Origin: Xenopus tropicalis
Lineage: Eukaryota; Chordata; Amphibia; Anura; Pipidae
Assembly (NCBI RefSeq): GCF_000004195.4
Contig: NC_030679.2
Location: forward strand, 143,523,539 to 143,587,538
Direction: 5' to 3'
DNA: 64,000 nt
The translations under genes and the position numbers were made by a program. Of this stretch, positions 25,324 through 37,250 are shown in pieces. How positions within the stretch are numbered: the first letter of the stretch is position 1; every line of letters starts with the position of its first letter. The notes under the pieces were generated by a model that did no database searches, was not told the origin of the DNA, and saw only the letters and a list, made by a program, of their open reading frames with translations.

Positions 25324-28300
25324 AATCCTGTCATCCAATGTCTGTAGCATTAAATCTGAGCGGGCGAGGTTCTTGGCTTATGAGAATCTCTCCCGCTCAG
25401 ATGCGGAGGTGTTTTTCCTTCAGGAGACCCGACTCGCTACTAGGGCGGATCTGAGAAAGGCAAAGGCTGACTGGCGACATGGGCCTTCCTTCTGGTCCAT
25501 TGCGGAGGAGCCATGTGGCGGAGTAGGGATACTGTTTCGAGGTGGCCTCGATATTAAAGTGCATCGTCTCCTTGAGATCCAGGTGGGGCGTTGTTTACTA
25601 CTAGATGTTACATTAAATGGCAGGCGATTTCGCCTTATAAACGTCTATGGGCCACAGTCTATGGCAGGCAGGAGGGCTTTGCTGAGTGAGATCAGGCCCT
25701 TTCTGCACACGTCGCTCCCGGTCGTCTTTGCTGGTGACTTTAACCAGGTCCTCAGGCCAGAGGATCGTTCCGGAAGGATAGGTAAATCTGAGAGCTATTT
25801 TTTAAATATGCTTATTCAGCAGGCAGGACTGGTCGATGTCGCTACCTGGGGCGGCCGGAGAGCGGCGCATACTTACAGGTGTGCAAATAGGAGCAGCCGT
25901 CTGGACATGGCTTTTGTCAGGGCAGGTGAGGAGTTCACTAATGTTAGGGAGGTGGCGACCGAGTACTCTGACCATCTGACTCTTTCCTTTACAGTGGGGG
26001 TCTCCTCTATTCCAGCGAGTGGTAGGGGTCTCTGGCGCCTTAGTGCAGATTCCTTGGAGGGCGAGTCAGTAGGGAAGTCTTTTGGGGCTCTCCTTCAGCA
26101 CCAGCTTGGGAGAATAGACTTTTACAACTCTGTGTCATCATGGTGGGAAGATGCCAAATGCTCATTCCGGGCTTTCTTCCGTAAGCTATCTGTACGCAGA
26201 GAGGGTAACAAGTATAAGAAGTACCTGACTCTTTTAACGAAGTTGGAGTCCTCTATTTCGGATGGGGTGGAGGGGTCAAAAATTACCCGGCTGAAAGCCC
26301 AGATCAGAGAATGTCAGTACAGCCGCTACAAATCTCTTGTGCAGGAAAGGGATTATGGGAGTTTTCACTCTCCGGACCCCTTTTTAAACTGCCGAGAGAA
26401 TGTTGGGCGGAAGCTTATCACCGGTCTGATCGACCCCGAGGGTGAGTTACAGACATCCAGGGAGGGCATCCTTGGGGTTGTGAAAGACTTTTACGGTTCT
26501 CTGTTCCGGGCCAAGGCTTTGGATAAGGGGAGGACTTCATCCTTCCTGGAGGCAACCCCAGGGCCTGATGTGACCAATTTGGACTTTGAGCCTTTGACAG
26601 CTGAGATCACGGAGGACGAGGTCAAAGCTGCCATCGACTGCCTTGCTAAAAGAAGGCTCCAGGACCCGACGGCCTTACAGCCGAATTTTATAAGAAATTT
26701 AGAGACCAGCTGGCTCCGGTTCTCATAGAGGTCTTTAGAGACTGCCTGGAAGGGGGTATCTTGCCCCCCTCTATGAGAGAATCCTCCTTGATCTTGCTGT
26801 CAAAAGGTAAGGATCCGCAGCGGGTTGAGAACTGGAGGCCGATTGCCCTTCTCAACACTGATAGGAAGCTTCTCGCACGGATACTTTTTACTAGACTGAT
26901 TTTGTTTTCAGGCACTTTATTATCTCCTGTCCAGTCCTGCACGGTGAAAGGGCGGAGCATATTCGAGGCGATCCTTACTATAAGGGAAGCCTTGGAACTA
27001 TGCAAAGTCCAAAACATTGGGTGCTACTTCCTGTCTCTGGACCAGGCTAAGGCCTTTGATCGAGTGGATCATGAGTATCTGTGGGCCGTTTTGGCAAAGT
27101 ACGGCATCCCGGGAATATTCATTAGGTGGCTATCAGCTTTGTACAAAGGGGCCGTAAGCTTTCCACTTATCAATGGGTGGCGAGGTGAGAACTTTGAGGT
27201 CGGGGCCGGGGTGAGACAGGGGTGCCCTTTAAGCCCTTTGCTGTATGTTTTTGCGATCGATCCTTTTTTAAGGCGTTTGCAGGCGGTTGGAATAAAGGGT
27301 CTCTCTGTTCCCTGTAGCCAGCCCCTCAGGTCAGTAGCCTACGCGGATGATGTCACGGTGGCAGTCTCTTGTCCGGAGGATGTGGGAGTGCTGTCCGAGA
27401 CCATCAGAAGTTACTCAGAGGCCTCCGGGTCTCTGGTCAACATGGATAAGTCTCAAGCTTTTTGGTCATTAGACGAGGAGCCGGCTTTTCCGCTCCGGGA
27501 ATTCTCAGTTGCCCCAACTCAGATTAGAATCCTGGGGATCAAGTTTGGGAAGGGAGATGACTGTAGGCAAAACTGGGAAGAGAAGTTGGATGCCGGGAAT
27601 GCTAAAGTACAGCGATGGAAGCAGTGGAGGCTGTCCTACAGTGAAAGGGTGAAGCTTGTGAAGACTTACCTGGTCCCTATCTTTTTGTTTGTTTCCTATG
27701 TGTATCCGCTGCCTGAAGCTCTCTATGCTCGGATCCACAGTCTGTTCTTCCAGTTAATCTGGGGGAGCAGGCTGAATCCAGTAAAAAGGGGTGTCACTTA
27801 CCTGCAGAGGAAAGAGGGAGGGTTGGGCATGTTATGTCCAGTGGCTTTCTTTGGCTCCATCTTCCTAAAGTCTAACTTTGGGTGCCTGGGCCAAAGAACT
27901 GATTCCCTGTGGGAATGTTGCGTCAGGCGTTGGGTATTGCCTCTGGTGGGAGATTGGGTGCTTGGCGGTAGCGTGAAGAAAGTCCGGGTGCGTGGTTGTC
28001 GTCTCCCAACGCATTTACAGTTGGGGTTGAAGCTCCTAAGGAAGTGGGATCTTGGAATTGGGGAACTGGGTTCTGTCCCGAGGAAACAGATCTATCAGAG
28101 GATCCTAGCGACCTATTTCATTGTCCCTTTGGCCTTGAAGGACTGCGTGGGGGACATTCTTTCCCAGAGCCTCCGGTGGCTCAATGACAGGAGGGTGCCT
28201 TCTAGGTACTTTGATCTAAACTGGCTCGCCCTTTCAGGGAAAGCTTTTTGTGCGGGGCAATCTGCGCTACTTGAATATTGCGGACAGGAATTGCCCGTGG

Positions 28301-28660
28301 GGCTGTCCTGGTGATGAGACCCAGGAACATTTTTTGGTGGATTGTCCCGTAGCAAAAATTGTACAGTGTCAGCTGGCAGAGGCCCTCAAAGTGCCATATA
28401 TCAAGAGACTTTCCTATGCAGATGCGGCTTATGGCGTTTTGTCTGTCCAACACCCCCTGGATAGAGGAACGGTGTACATGATTATATCAGTGATGAGGTA
28501 CCACCTATGGCAATCCCGCTGTAGGAGATCTTTTAGCCAGGAGGATGTTATTATTGACCTTATAGTGAAGTCTGTGGTGGTCGACTTGGGTTTCCTGAGG
28601 GAAAGGGAGCTAAAACAGAGCTGCTCAAACGCATCAAAATGGAGGTGCATAACCCTGTAG
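25301..28660 (+). pseudogene. LINE B ORF2 (endonuclease and reverse transcriptase), frameshifted
   Basis: Start chosen at ATG 25301 (MMAQTQIRIL), overlapping the ORF1 end. The endonuclease motifs QETR, YGPQ, GDFN and SDH are present. The frame stays open to 26728, but a one-base loss near 26655, in the stretch matching KAPGPD of LINE A, closes it early. The rest of the reverse transcriptase is open at 26761-28314 (DQAKAFDRV, GVRQGCPLSPLL, YADD at 27339-27350). A one-base gain near 28230 leads to the last piece (28250-28660) with CX3CX7HX4C (CPWGC...EHFLVDC). These two small lesions suggest a fairly recent loss. Confidence 0.88.
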
Positions 28661-29099
28661 CCTGGTTACTGTATTGCCTGACGATAGTGAGTGTAACAGC
28701 TGATCCTGTCTTCCTTTTGCCTCTTAAGATCAGTCATGGGAACCATGTTCAATGGGGAAGTGACCAACACTGTACCACCAGCAGTAGGAGCTTATCAGCT
28801 AGCCGAACTTTAGACTTTGTGGCCGGGTGTGTGATGGTGGAGGGTGGGGAGGGAATGATCTTTTCATGGACAAAGGGAGGACTTTGCCGGTATCTGATTC
28901 TTGGGAGGGAATTATGGACAGAGGAAGGACTCTGGGAGGGTTTGGTGTGTGGTGATGGGAAATTTCATTTAAGAGCTGAGGCATGGCAAGCCTAACTCAC
29001 TGGTGGTGATGCTGGTCTGAAATGATCGGAATATTTAGGTTTGTTTTGATTTGAATGTATTTATTATAAATTGTTAAGTTTTCACTAAATAAAAAAATT

Positions 29100-29380
29100 C
29101 CTATCTGATCCCCATTGTAAGCAGCAGTCCTGCCCTGCTTTATGGCTGAGATTCTAGCTATCTGTATAACAGAGCATTCTGTCACAGTGGCACAGATCCT
29201 ATCTGATCCCCCCCCCCATTGTAAGCAGCAGTCCTGCCCTGCTTTATGGCTGAGATTCTAGCTATCTGTATAACAGAGCATTCTGTCACAGTGGCACAGA
29301 TCCTATCTGATCTCCCCCCCCCATTGTAAGCAGCAGTCCTGCCCTGCTTTATGGCTGAGATTCTAGCTATCTGTATAACA
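29100..29380. repeat. 100-bp satellite, block S4
   Basis: About 2.8 copies between LINE B and unit B. It ends at the same breakpoint within the unit (ATAACA|GATCACC) as block S2. Confidence 0.92.
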
Positions 29381-29693
29381 GATCACCTTAAGAAATAATT
29401 CCAAATTCTTTTTTTCATCATGTTAGTTGAACAAAATAAACTTTACTTATACTATATAAATTATATAAACCTTGTTTCCCTTAGTTTTGCCAGTACACAG
29501 TCCTGGCAAGCAGGCAGCGGCCATTTTGTAAACACTGTTATTAAGAGAAGCTTTGTATCATCCCAAAATCTTGTTTCTGCTCCACAACCTGGCAGCCAAT
29601 GCCCATGTACTGGGTACAAACACACAGTGACATCTGGGAATTACTGAATGGAAAGTGAATGTAATTGCCTGCCCCTCCCCTGTGCCTGAATCA

Positions 29694-30935
29694 TTTAACC
29701 ATGAAATAAACCCAATAGGGCTGTTCTGCCCCCAATAAGGGGTAATTATATCTTAGTTGGGATCAAGTACAGGTACTGTTTTATTATTACTGAGAAAAGG
29801 GAATCATTTAACCATTAAATAAACCCAATAGGGCTGTTCTGCCCCAATAAGGGGTAATTATATCTTAGTTGGGATCAAGTACAGGTACTGTTTTATTATT
29901 ACAGAGAAAAGGGAATCATTTAACCATTAAATAAACCCAATAGGGCTGTTCTGCCCCCAATAAGGGGTAATTATATCTTAGCTGGGATCAAGTACAGGTA
30001 CTGTTTTATTATTACAGAGAAAAGGGAATCATTTAACCATGAAATAAACCCAATAGGACTGTTCTGCCCCAATAAGGGGTAATTATATCTTAGTTGGGAT
30101 CAAGTACAGGTACTGTTTTATTATTACAGAGAAAATGGAATCATTTAACCATTAAATAAACCCAATAGGGCTGTTCTGCCCCCAATAAGGGGTAATTATA
30201 TCTTAGTTGGGATCAAGTACAGGTACTGTTTTATTATTACAGAGAAAAGGGAATCATTTAACCATGAAATAAACCCAATAGGACTGTTCTGCCCCAATAA
30301 GGGGTAATTATATCTTAGTTGGGATCAAGTACAGGTACTGTTTTATTATTACAGAGAAAATGGAATCATTTAACCATTAAATAAACCCAATAGGGCTGTT
30401 CTGCCCCCAATAAGGGGTAATTATATCTTAGTTGGGATCAAGTACAGGTACTGTTTTATTATTACAGAGAAAAGGGAATCATTTAACCATTAAATAAACC
30501 CAATAGGGCTGTTCTGCCCCCAATAAGGGGTAATTATATCTTAGTTGGGATCAAGTACAGGTACTGTTTTATTATTACAGAGAAAAGGGAATCATTTAAC
30601 CATTAAATAAACCCAATAGGGCTGTTCTGCCCCAATAAGGGGTAATTATATCTTAGTTGGGATCAAGTACAGGTACTGTTTTATTATTACAGAGAAAAGG
30701 GAATCATTTAACCATTAAATAAACCCAATAGGGCTGTTCTGCCCCCAATAAGGGGTAATTATATCTTAGCTGGGATCAAGTACAGGTACTGTTTTACTAT
30801 TACAGAGAAAAAGCAAATCAGTTTTAAAATTCTGAATTATTTGATTAAAATGGAGTCTATGGGAGACGGGCTTTCCGTAATTCTGAGCTTTCTGGATAAT
30901 GGGTTTCCAGATAAAGGATCCCATACCTGTACTGT
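29694..30935. repeat. MITE with 112-bp tandem repeats (ten copies)
   Basis: Counterpart of 14367-15160 with ten units instead of six. A variant pair (GGACTGTTCTGCC near 30056 and 30282) recurs two units apart, showing that blocks of two units were copied together. Confidence 0.8.
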
Positions 30936-31414
30936 AGTTCTGTTTGCTCTGCCCCAGCTTAACTTTCATACCTCTCTCTCTGCTGCTGGTTGAACTCCAG
31001 GTGAGACAGTTACCCTATTTGTCCTTATTTCCCTCTGAGGCCCCTGTGTATGGCAGAGTCACTTACCCACCTCCGGGGGTTCTGAGTGCATGAAGAAGGG
31101 GCACAACAGTGACCTTAGTTCCCCCCTCAGGGGTTGGGGTACAGATAGGAGATAGGTGCCTCCCAATCAGAGCTGGCGATAGGTGCCCCTCAGTCAGAGC
31201 CGGCATGCTATTGGCTCTGATAACGGCAATGGCAGCACTATATATATTCCCCTACAGATCAGACAGACAGAACGTCTATGTTTTGCTCTCCTTACCCTCC
31301 CCGTTTATCTCTACTCCGCAGGCACGCTCGGCAGGCAGATGGGGCACTTCCAATTTACTTTCATATTGTCGCAGAACCGTCCGTGGGTCACATGATGGGG
31401 GTGGATCCCCTTTC
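30936..31414. other. non-coding block, unit B copy
   Basis: Copy of 15161-15641 with a short rearrangement near 31130-31160. No gene recognised. Confidence 0.4.
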
Positions 31415-31750
31415 AGTTAACTTTTAGAACATTATAGAATGGTCAGTTCTAAGTAACTTTTCAATTGGTCTTCATTATTTATTTATCGTTTTGGAATGAT
31501 ACAATTTTACTGTAACTTGTTTTTTTTTATTCGGCCCCTCCCCTATTCATATACCAGTCTCTCATCCAAACCACTTCCTGGTTGCTAAGGTAACTTGCAC
31601 CACAGAAACCAAAGCGCTACTGAAACTGCAGTCTGGAGAGCTGCTGAACAAACATTTAAATCATTCAAAAAAACTTCAAATAATAAAAAAGGAAGACCAA
31701 TTGCAAGTTGTCTCGGAATATGACTCCCTACATCATATTAAAGGTTAACT
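31415..31750. mobile_element. MITE with ~65-bp inverted repeats, unit B copy
   Basis: Counterpart of 15642-15976, same ends and orientation, so it was present before the segmental duplication. Confidence 0.65.
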
Positions 31751-32442
31751 CCAAGGTGACCAACCCCTGAAATGATATTGGTGAGAAGTGCTTACTTCTT
31801 TTCAAAGTAATAATTATGAGATAATTTCGACGTTTAAAGTCATAATTACAAGTTTGACCCCCATCTGTAATAAAATGCACAAAGTTTGCCCAGGAGCAGT
31901 TACCCATGGAAACCAATAAGATGCTTGCTTGTACACAGGTGCCCAGAACATGCTACTAGCTGATTGGCTGCTATAGCAAACTTTGCTTCTAGCATTACAT
32001 AACCCCACTAAAGTCTGGCCCAGTGCTCTTCCGTAGAAACCTGTGTAGGGCCCGTCATAGCTCCACCCAGTGATGTCACTGCCCCACGTCTTCTCCGCCC
32101 CATGACATCACAGCCTTACCTCTTCTCCGCCCCCGTGATGTCATTTCCCACCCCCACACAAAGTCACATGAACGAACGGAGCTTTGAAAATTTTAGGGTT
32201 CTACAAAGGGTAGGTTAGGGCAGAAAATAAGTACTTACCCTAAGGGGGTAAATAAACTCATAAACTTTTTTCTCTGCGACTTGGGAAAAAAAATCCAAGC
32301 ATATCCAAGCAAATAGGCCCCCTAAGTCTCATCATAAATATGTTGGCTAAACAAAGACCAGCTTTGCTTTATTCCATTCAGTGGGATGCTGGAAAGGACA
32401 CATTCATCATAATAACCTAAAAAACTATTCTTCAGTTAAAAA

Positions 32443-33216
32443 CAGGGCCGCCATCAGGGGGGCACAGGGGGGACAGTTGTTCCAGGCCCGGATGATGGTT
32501 GCTTTAAAGGGGGCCCAGCCGTGATACAGTTTTTTAGCTCTGGCCCCCTTTAAAGAACTCCGGGCCCTGTCATTGGTCCAATGTTCAGATGCAGCAGGGA
32601 GCCGGCACATATCAAGAGGACACAGATGAAGGAAGTCACCGGTGGGGGAGCTGGGGGAGCTGGAGGAAGCCGCAGGGGAGCCAGAGGAAGGAGCTGGGGT
32701 GGAGGGGGGGAAGCCGCAGGCGATCTGGAGGAAGTCACTGGGGGTGGAGCTGGAGGATACTGGGGGGAGCCACAGGAGGACACTGGGGGGGTGCTGTGCA
32801 GATGCAGCAGGGAGCCGGAGGATTCTGGTGGAAGCTGGGGGGAAGTCAGAGGATGCTTGGGGGGGAGCTGGAGGATGCTGGAAAGGACTATGGGGGAGAG
32901 CCAGAGGATGCTCGGGTGGGGTGGGAGCTGGAGGATGCTTGGAAGGACTGGGGGGGGAGCCGGAAGATGCTTGGGGGGGGGGTGGAAGCTGGAGGATGCT
33001 GGAAAGGACTCTGGGGGGGAGCTGGAGGACCGGTCAGGGGGGTAACTTGAGGATGCTGGGGGGCCCTGGCAACCAATGTTTTAGCGGGGCCCTGGCTACC
33101 AATGTCTGTGTGTCCTTTGTACTGATGGGAGGGGCCATTGGAAGGCAGGGCGTGGGAGGAGGGGGGCCCAGAAAATTTTGTTGTGAGGGGCCCCGTGATT
33201 TCTGATGGCGGCCCTG
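32443..33216. mobile_element. non-autonomous hAT-type element, unit B copy
   Basis: Starts CAGGGCCGCCATCAGG, ends CTGATGGCGGCCCTG, flanked by GTTAAAAA on both sides (32435-32442, 33217-33224). Same insertion as 16669-17444, with small indels in the G-rich interior. Confidence 0.85.
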
Positions 33217-34052
33217 GTTAAAAATATCAGGCTTTGTAGAAATGGTATTGCATTTTCAAAAGTGTAAGCAAAGTTAGAGTTCTATGTAGAAGCCTTTAGG
33301 TCCCTTTCATTTCCTTGTGTTACTTGCCCTTTAAAAAGGGCAGTTGTTCAACATGCATTCAGTAACCCTTTATTAGCTGTATTGCTGACTGTAATTAGCT
33401 GTATTACTACTACTAACTCCCCCAGATTTAAGTGGAGGGACAGGGTGAGAGGAGGCTGAACTGTAACTTTCAACCCACGCAGCTATGGAACCAATGAAGG
33501 AGGCCACTGGTTCTTCAGCTGAATAAACAATTTATTAATAAGCAGTAGCAGGTACTTCTCAGTAAATCAGGATAAATCAGAGACTGTGAAAAACATGTTG
33601 ATGGACAAATCTGGCCCATGGTCCTCCTGTTGGACACCCCTTGTCTGGAACATCTAAGTCAACATCTAAGTCAAAAAGCTGTGGCCCCAAGATCTCATCT
33701 ACTGCACCCACATTGTCCCACACCCACCGTCTGTCCTTCACAGAATCATAGCCGTTACTTAAAAACCCATTTCCAGTGGATAAATCATGAATATATATGG
33801 GACATGAATATATATGGGACACCAGAGACCCCTAAATATTACAGTTACATCAGTTTGACTCCAATCTACTGGACTGTACCATGAGAGACAAGAGAACTAT
33901 AAGTAATGGGCCGCCCTGAAGACTGAACCAAGCTTCCTGTTAGTGGGTGTGTCCCGCTGGGCCCTGTGGGCTTGCTTCCTGTTGACTTTGCCCTATGTCT
34001 TCCACCCACAATTCCTTTAGATTTTTAGACTTTAAGTTTCTGTACTTCTACA

Positions 34053-34355
34053 CAAGGGATCCCCAACCTTTCTTACTTGGGAGTAAGTCAAATGTAAAAA
34101 GACTTGGGGAGCAACACAAGCACCATAAAAGTTCAAGGAGGAGCCAAATAAGGGCTGTGATTGGCTATTAGGGGCCTCTATGCACCCTATCAGCTTACAG
34201 GGGCTTTATTTGGTACGAAATCTTGTTTTTATTCAACCAAAACTTGCCCCCAAGTCAGGAATTCAAAAATAACTCCCTGGTTTGGGGGCACTGAGAGCAA
34301 CACCCAAGGGGTTGGGGAGCAACATGTTGCCCTGAGCCACTGGTTGGGGATCACT
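34053..34355. mobile_element. hAT-type MITE (CCCCAACC family), unit B copy
   Basis: Counterpart of 18282-18585 with the same ends, again abutting a 112-bp array. Confidence 0.65.
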
Positions 34356-35234
34356 GCCCTTTTCTCTGTAATAATAAAACAGTACCTGTACTTGATCCCA
34401 ACTAAGATATAATTACCCCTTATTGGGGCAGAACAGCCCTATTGGGTTTATTTAATGGTTAAATGATTCCCTTTTCTCTGTAATAATAAAACAGTACCTG
34501 TACTTGATCCCAACTAAGATATAATTACCCCTTATTGGGGCAGAACAGCCCTATTGGGTTTATTTAATGGTTAAATGATTCCCTTTTCTCTGTAATAATA
34601 AAACAGTACCTGTACTTGATCCCAACTAAGATATAATTACCCCTTATTGGGGCAGAACAGCCCTATTGGGTTTATTTCATGGTTAAATGATTCCCTTTTC
34701 TCTGTAATAATAAAACAGTACCTGTACTTGATCCCAACTAAGATATAATTACCCCTTATTGGGGGCAGAACAGCCCTATTGGGTTTATTTAATGGTTAAA
34801 TGATTCCCTTTTCTCTGTAATAATAAAACAGTACCTGTACTTGATCCCAACTAAGATATAATTACCCCTTATTGGGGGCAGAACAGCCCTATTGGGTTTA
34901 TTTAATGGTTAAATGATTCCCTTTTCTCTGTAATAATAAAACAGTACCTGTACTTGATCCCAACTAAGATATAATTACCCCTTATTGGGGCAGAACAGCC
35001 CTATTGGGTTTATTTAATGGTTAAATGATTCCCTTTTCTCTGTAATAATAAAACAGTACCTGTACTTGATCCCAACTAAGATATAATTACCCCTTATTGG
35101 GGGCAGAACAGCCCTATTGGGTTTATTTAATGGTTAAATGATTCCCTTTTCTCTGTAATAATAAAACAGTACCTGTACTTGATCCCAACTAAGATATAAT
35201 TACCCCTTATTGGGGCAGAACAGCCCTATTGGGT
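34356..35234. repeat. 112-bp tandem repeat array (eight copies) downstream of gene 3
   Basis: Counterpart of 18586-19018, with eight units instead of four. It ends at the same internal position of the unit. Confidence 0.8.
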
Positions 35235-35451
35235 TCAGTATAATTGCAGCAGTAAGGGGATGTTGCATCCAATGCAGTTGTGACATTATAGGGAAAAGCA
35301 ATGAGTGGCTTTGGGTGCAAGTACCTTTGGTGGATGATGTAAGTTTGCACAATAAGGGAGACCATTTTTGAGGTCCTAAATGAGCCCTTTAATGTCTTCA
35401 CCAACAAATCAACAGGGGGAAGAATATTCAGTGGACGGGGGGACACATTTT

Positions 35452-37075
35452 TCAGCACTGTGCCTGGGGTGAGAGGTATGACTCTAGGGTTGACATGTCT
35501 ATGTCTAACAAATGTTGTTCCCCTAGTGCATGGGAAGGAGTAATTGCTTGGCAGAAGCGAGTTAGCTCCGGGCACAGGCTCGTTTCAGCGTACATGCAAA
35601 AAACAACATTGGTCCCTGCGGGGAGCACTCGCTGCATCTCAATCAGCTGGTGTAGGACGTGGGTTTGAGCAGATACAGGATCCGTTCCAAACAGGTCAAT
35701 GTCAAACCGGAGCATTCCCCCTCCTATAGACACCGGGAATGGAGGGGTGCCCAGGCTAAGGAACCCACAGGGAGAGCAGGAGAGAGTGGAAGGGCTAGGG
35801 AGGCTAGAGGAACACGTGAGTGGCGCCACATTGGGTGAGGAAGGTTCCTGGTGTGTAGGAGCTGAATCATGGTTTCTGGATTCAGTTATGTCTGGGGCAA
35901 CATGGACCTCACTGGCATCACTGGATTTGGGAGAAGCAGAGGGTTGGGAATAGAACCAGACAACTCCTTGTCGGAACAATAACTCTAGGTTGGATCTGCG
36001 AATGGAGACAGGAAGAGAGCTCTGGATGAGAAGCCCCTTGGGAAGCAGCCTCTCCGTAGTGCAGGGATCCTCAAACAGATATAGAACCTCAGTCGGACTC
36101 AGGGCCACAAGAGGTCTTCTCCCACCTACACCCTCCAGCCGGCCCTCCAGCAACTTGATCTTTTCCTCCATCTGCTCATAGGGAATTACCACTGAGATAA
36201 GAGCCTAACAAAAAGGGATACAATATGGGAAATGATTAGGGTAAGAGACCACCCGTTCTTGCTGTTTAAATCAATGGACCCCTATGAAAGTAACAATAGG
36301 AACATAAGGAGAAGATACCTTAGAATTTAACAGATGATATTTGTTCAGAACTGCGGGCTCAATGTCTTTTGGTCCTAAAAAAAAACGTATTTTGGTGACC
36401 GTCGGATGGTTGGAGTGCAGGTTGTCAAGACAAAACTTCTGCAATGCTTTGGCTACCCCGCGGCCTCTCATCCAGGGGGCAACTCGGAGACCATCGGCCA
36501 CAGCTGTTGTACCATCATCTACAAGCATGAAGCATAAAAAACCAACCTAAATGGAAAAATTCAAAAACTTTAGTGATTCTGATCAATAAGGTAAAAAATT
36601 AAATATGCCTCCGGGTTCCACCACAAATTTCCATAGAAAATCCAATGACGGAGCTGGGGGCAGTGAGGGGTAGGGGATCAGATAGTTCGGCACGACGTAG
36701 GGGGACATACAGTATTAAGCGTGGGCCTATATACCCCCCCTTGGAACAGGAGGCAGAAATAACCAATCACAAATAAGCATAAGGCCAAGGAACTGCTTTT
36801 GACATAATGAGACTTTTTGTGCAACTGTGATGTGGTTGGTAAATGACCCATTTTGAGTATCTTTATTGGCTGCTTTTTCCATCTCCCCTACTTACCACTT
36901 TGCCTTCAGACTTTGCCAGGAACATCTTCCGCAGAGGGTCTTTCAACCACAGGAGGTACCTGAACACTCGGGAGTCCAACCCTCCATGTATACCGGCCGA
37001 CATGGAGACAAACTCGTCATAGTCCTGGGCAGTGGCAGGAACCATCTGCAGGTCCGGGGGGGAATTTTCTAACAT
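35452..37075 (-). CDS. NAT16/HISAT-like GNAT N-acetyltransferase, paralogue 3
   Basis: Exons: 36896-37075 (MLENSPPD, 60 codons), 36319-36546 (76 codons) and 35452-36204 (250 codons plus stop); 386 aa. Splice sites are those of gene 2. Exons 1 and 2 have the same protein sequence as gene 2. Exon 3 differs in patches: CTTERLLPKG matches gene 1 rather than gene 2 (CTMEGLLPKG), and PVSIGGGMLRFD matches gene 4 rather than gene 2 (PVPLGGGMYRFD). This points to conversion between paralogues. The acetyl-CoA motif RGRGVA is intact. The satellite starts about 175 bp upstream. It is likely functional; substrate inferred from the family. Confidence 0.87.
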
Positions 37076-37250
37076 GGCAAATATAAATGCTACGGTCCCG
37101 GCGCCGACACCAGATGTACCGATGAACCTTCCATAGGGGAAAGAAGGGCACAATGAGCCAGATGGAATAAGATAATAATTTTTTTGCAAAGGAATTCATA
37201 ATTAGTAATTGTGGTATGTGTATCCCTTAACCAGTCATTACCATTATACT

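Larger units (their letters stand above)
21834..29099 (+). mobile_element. Tx1-type LINE B, full length but frameshifted
   Basis: A ~7.27-kb element with the same plan as LINE A but clearly diverged protein sequences, so a separate family. The 5' end (AGGAAGAGGG) resembles that of LINE A; the tail is AAATAAAAAAA. The target duplication CCTATCTGATCCCCAT lies at 21818-21833 and 29100-29115, with the unusual four-C variant in both copies. The 3' junction falls at the same base of the satellite unit as LINE A. The region after ORF2 (28661-29099, ~440 bp) is longer than in LINE A (~80 bp). Confidence 0.92.
29381..37250. repeat. segmental duplication, unit B (contains gene 3)
   Basis: A direct copy of 14060-21040 with scattered substitutions and small indels. 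The main difference is expansion of both 112-bp arrays. Stretches without genes are the same as in unit A (for example 31751-32442 and 33225-34052). Confidence 0.9.

Noticed and set aside
28639..28995. 118-codon frame with a signal-peptide-like start after LINE B ORF2
   Set aside because: It lies in the LINE 3' untranslated region, overlaps the end of ORF2 and has no counterpart in LINE A.
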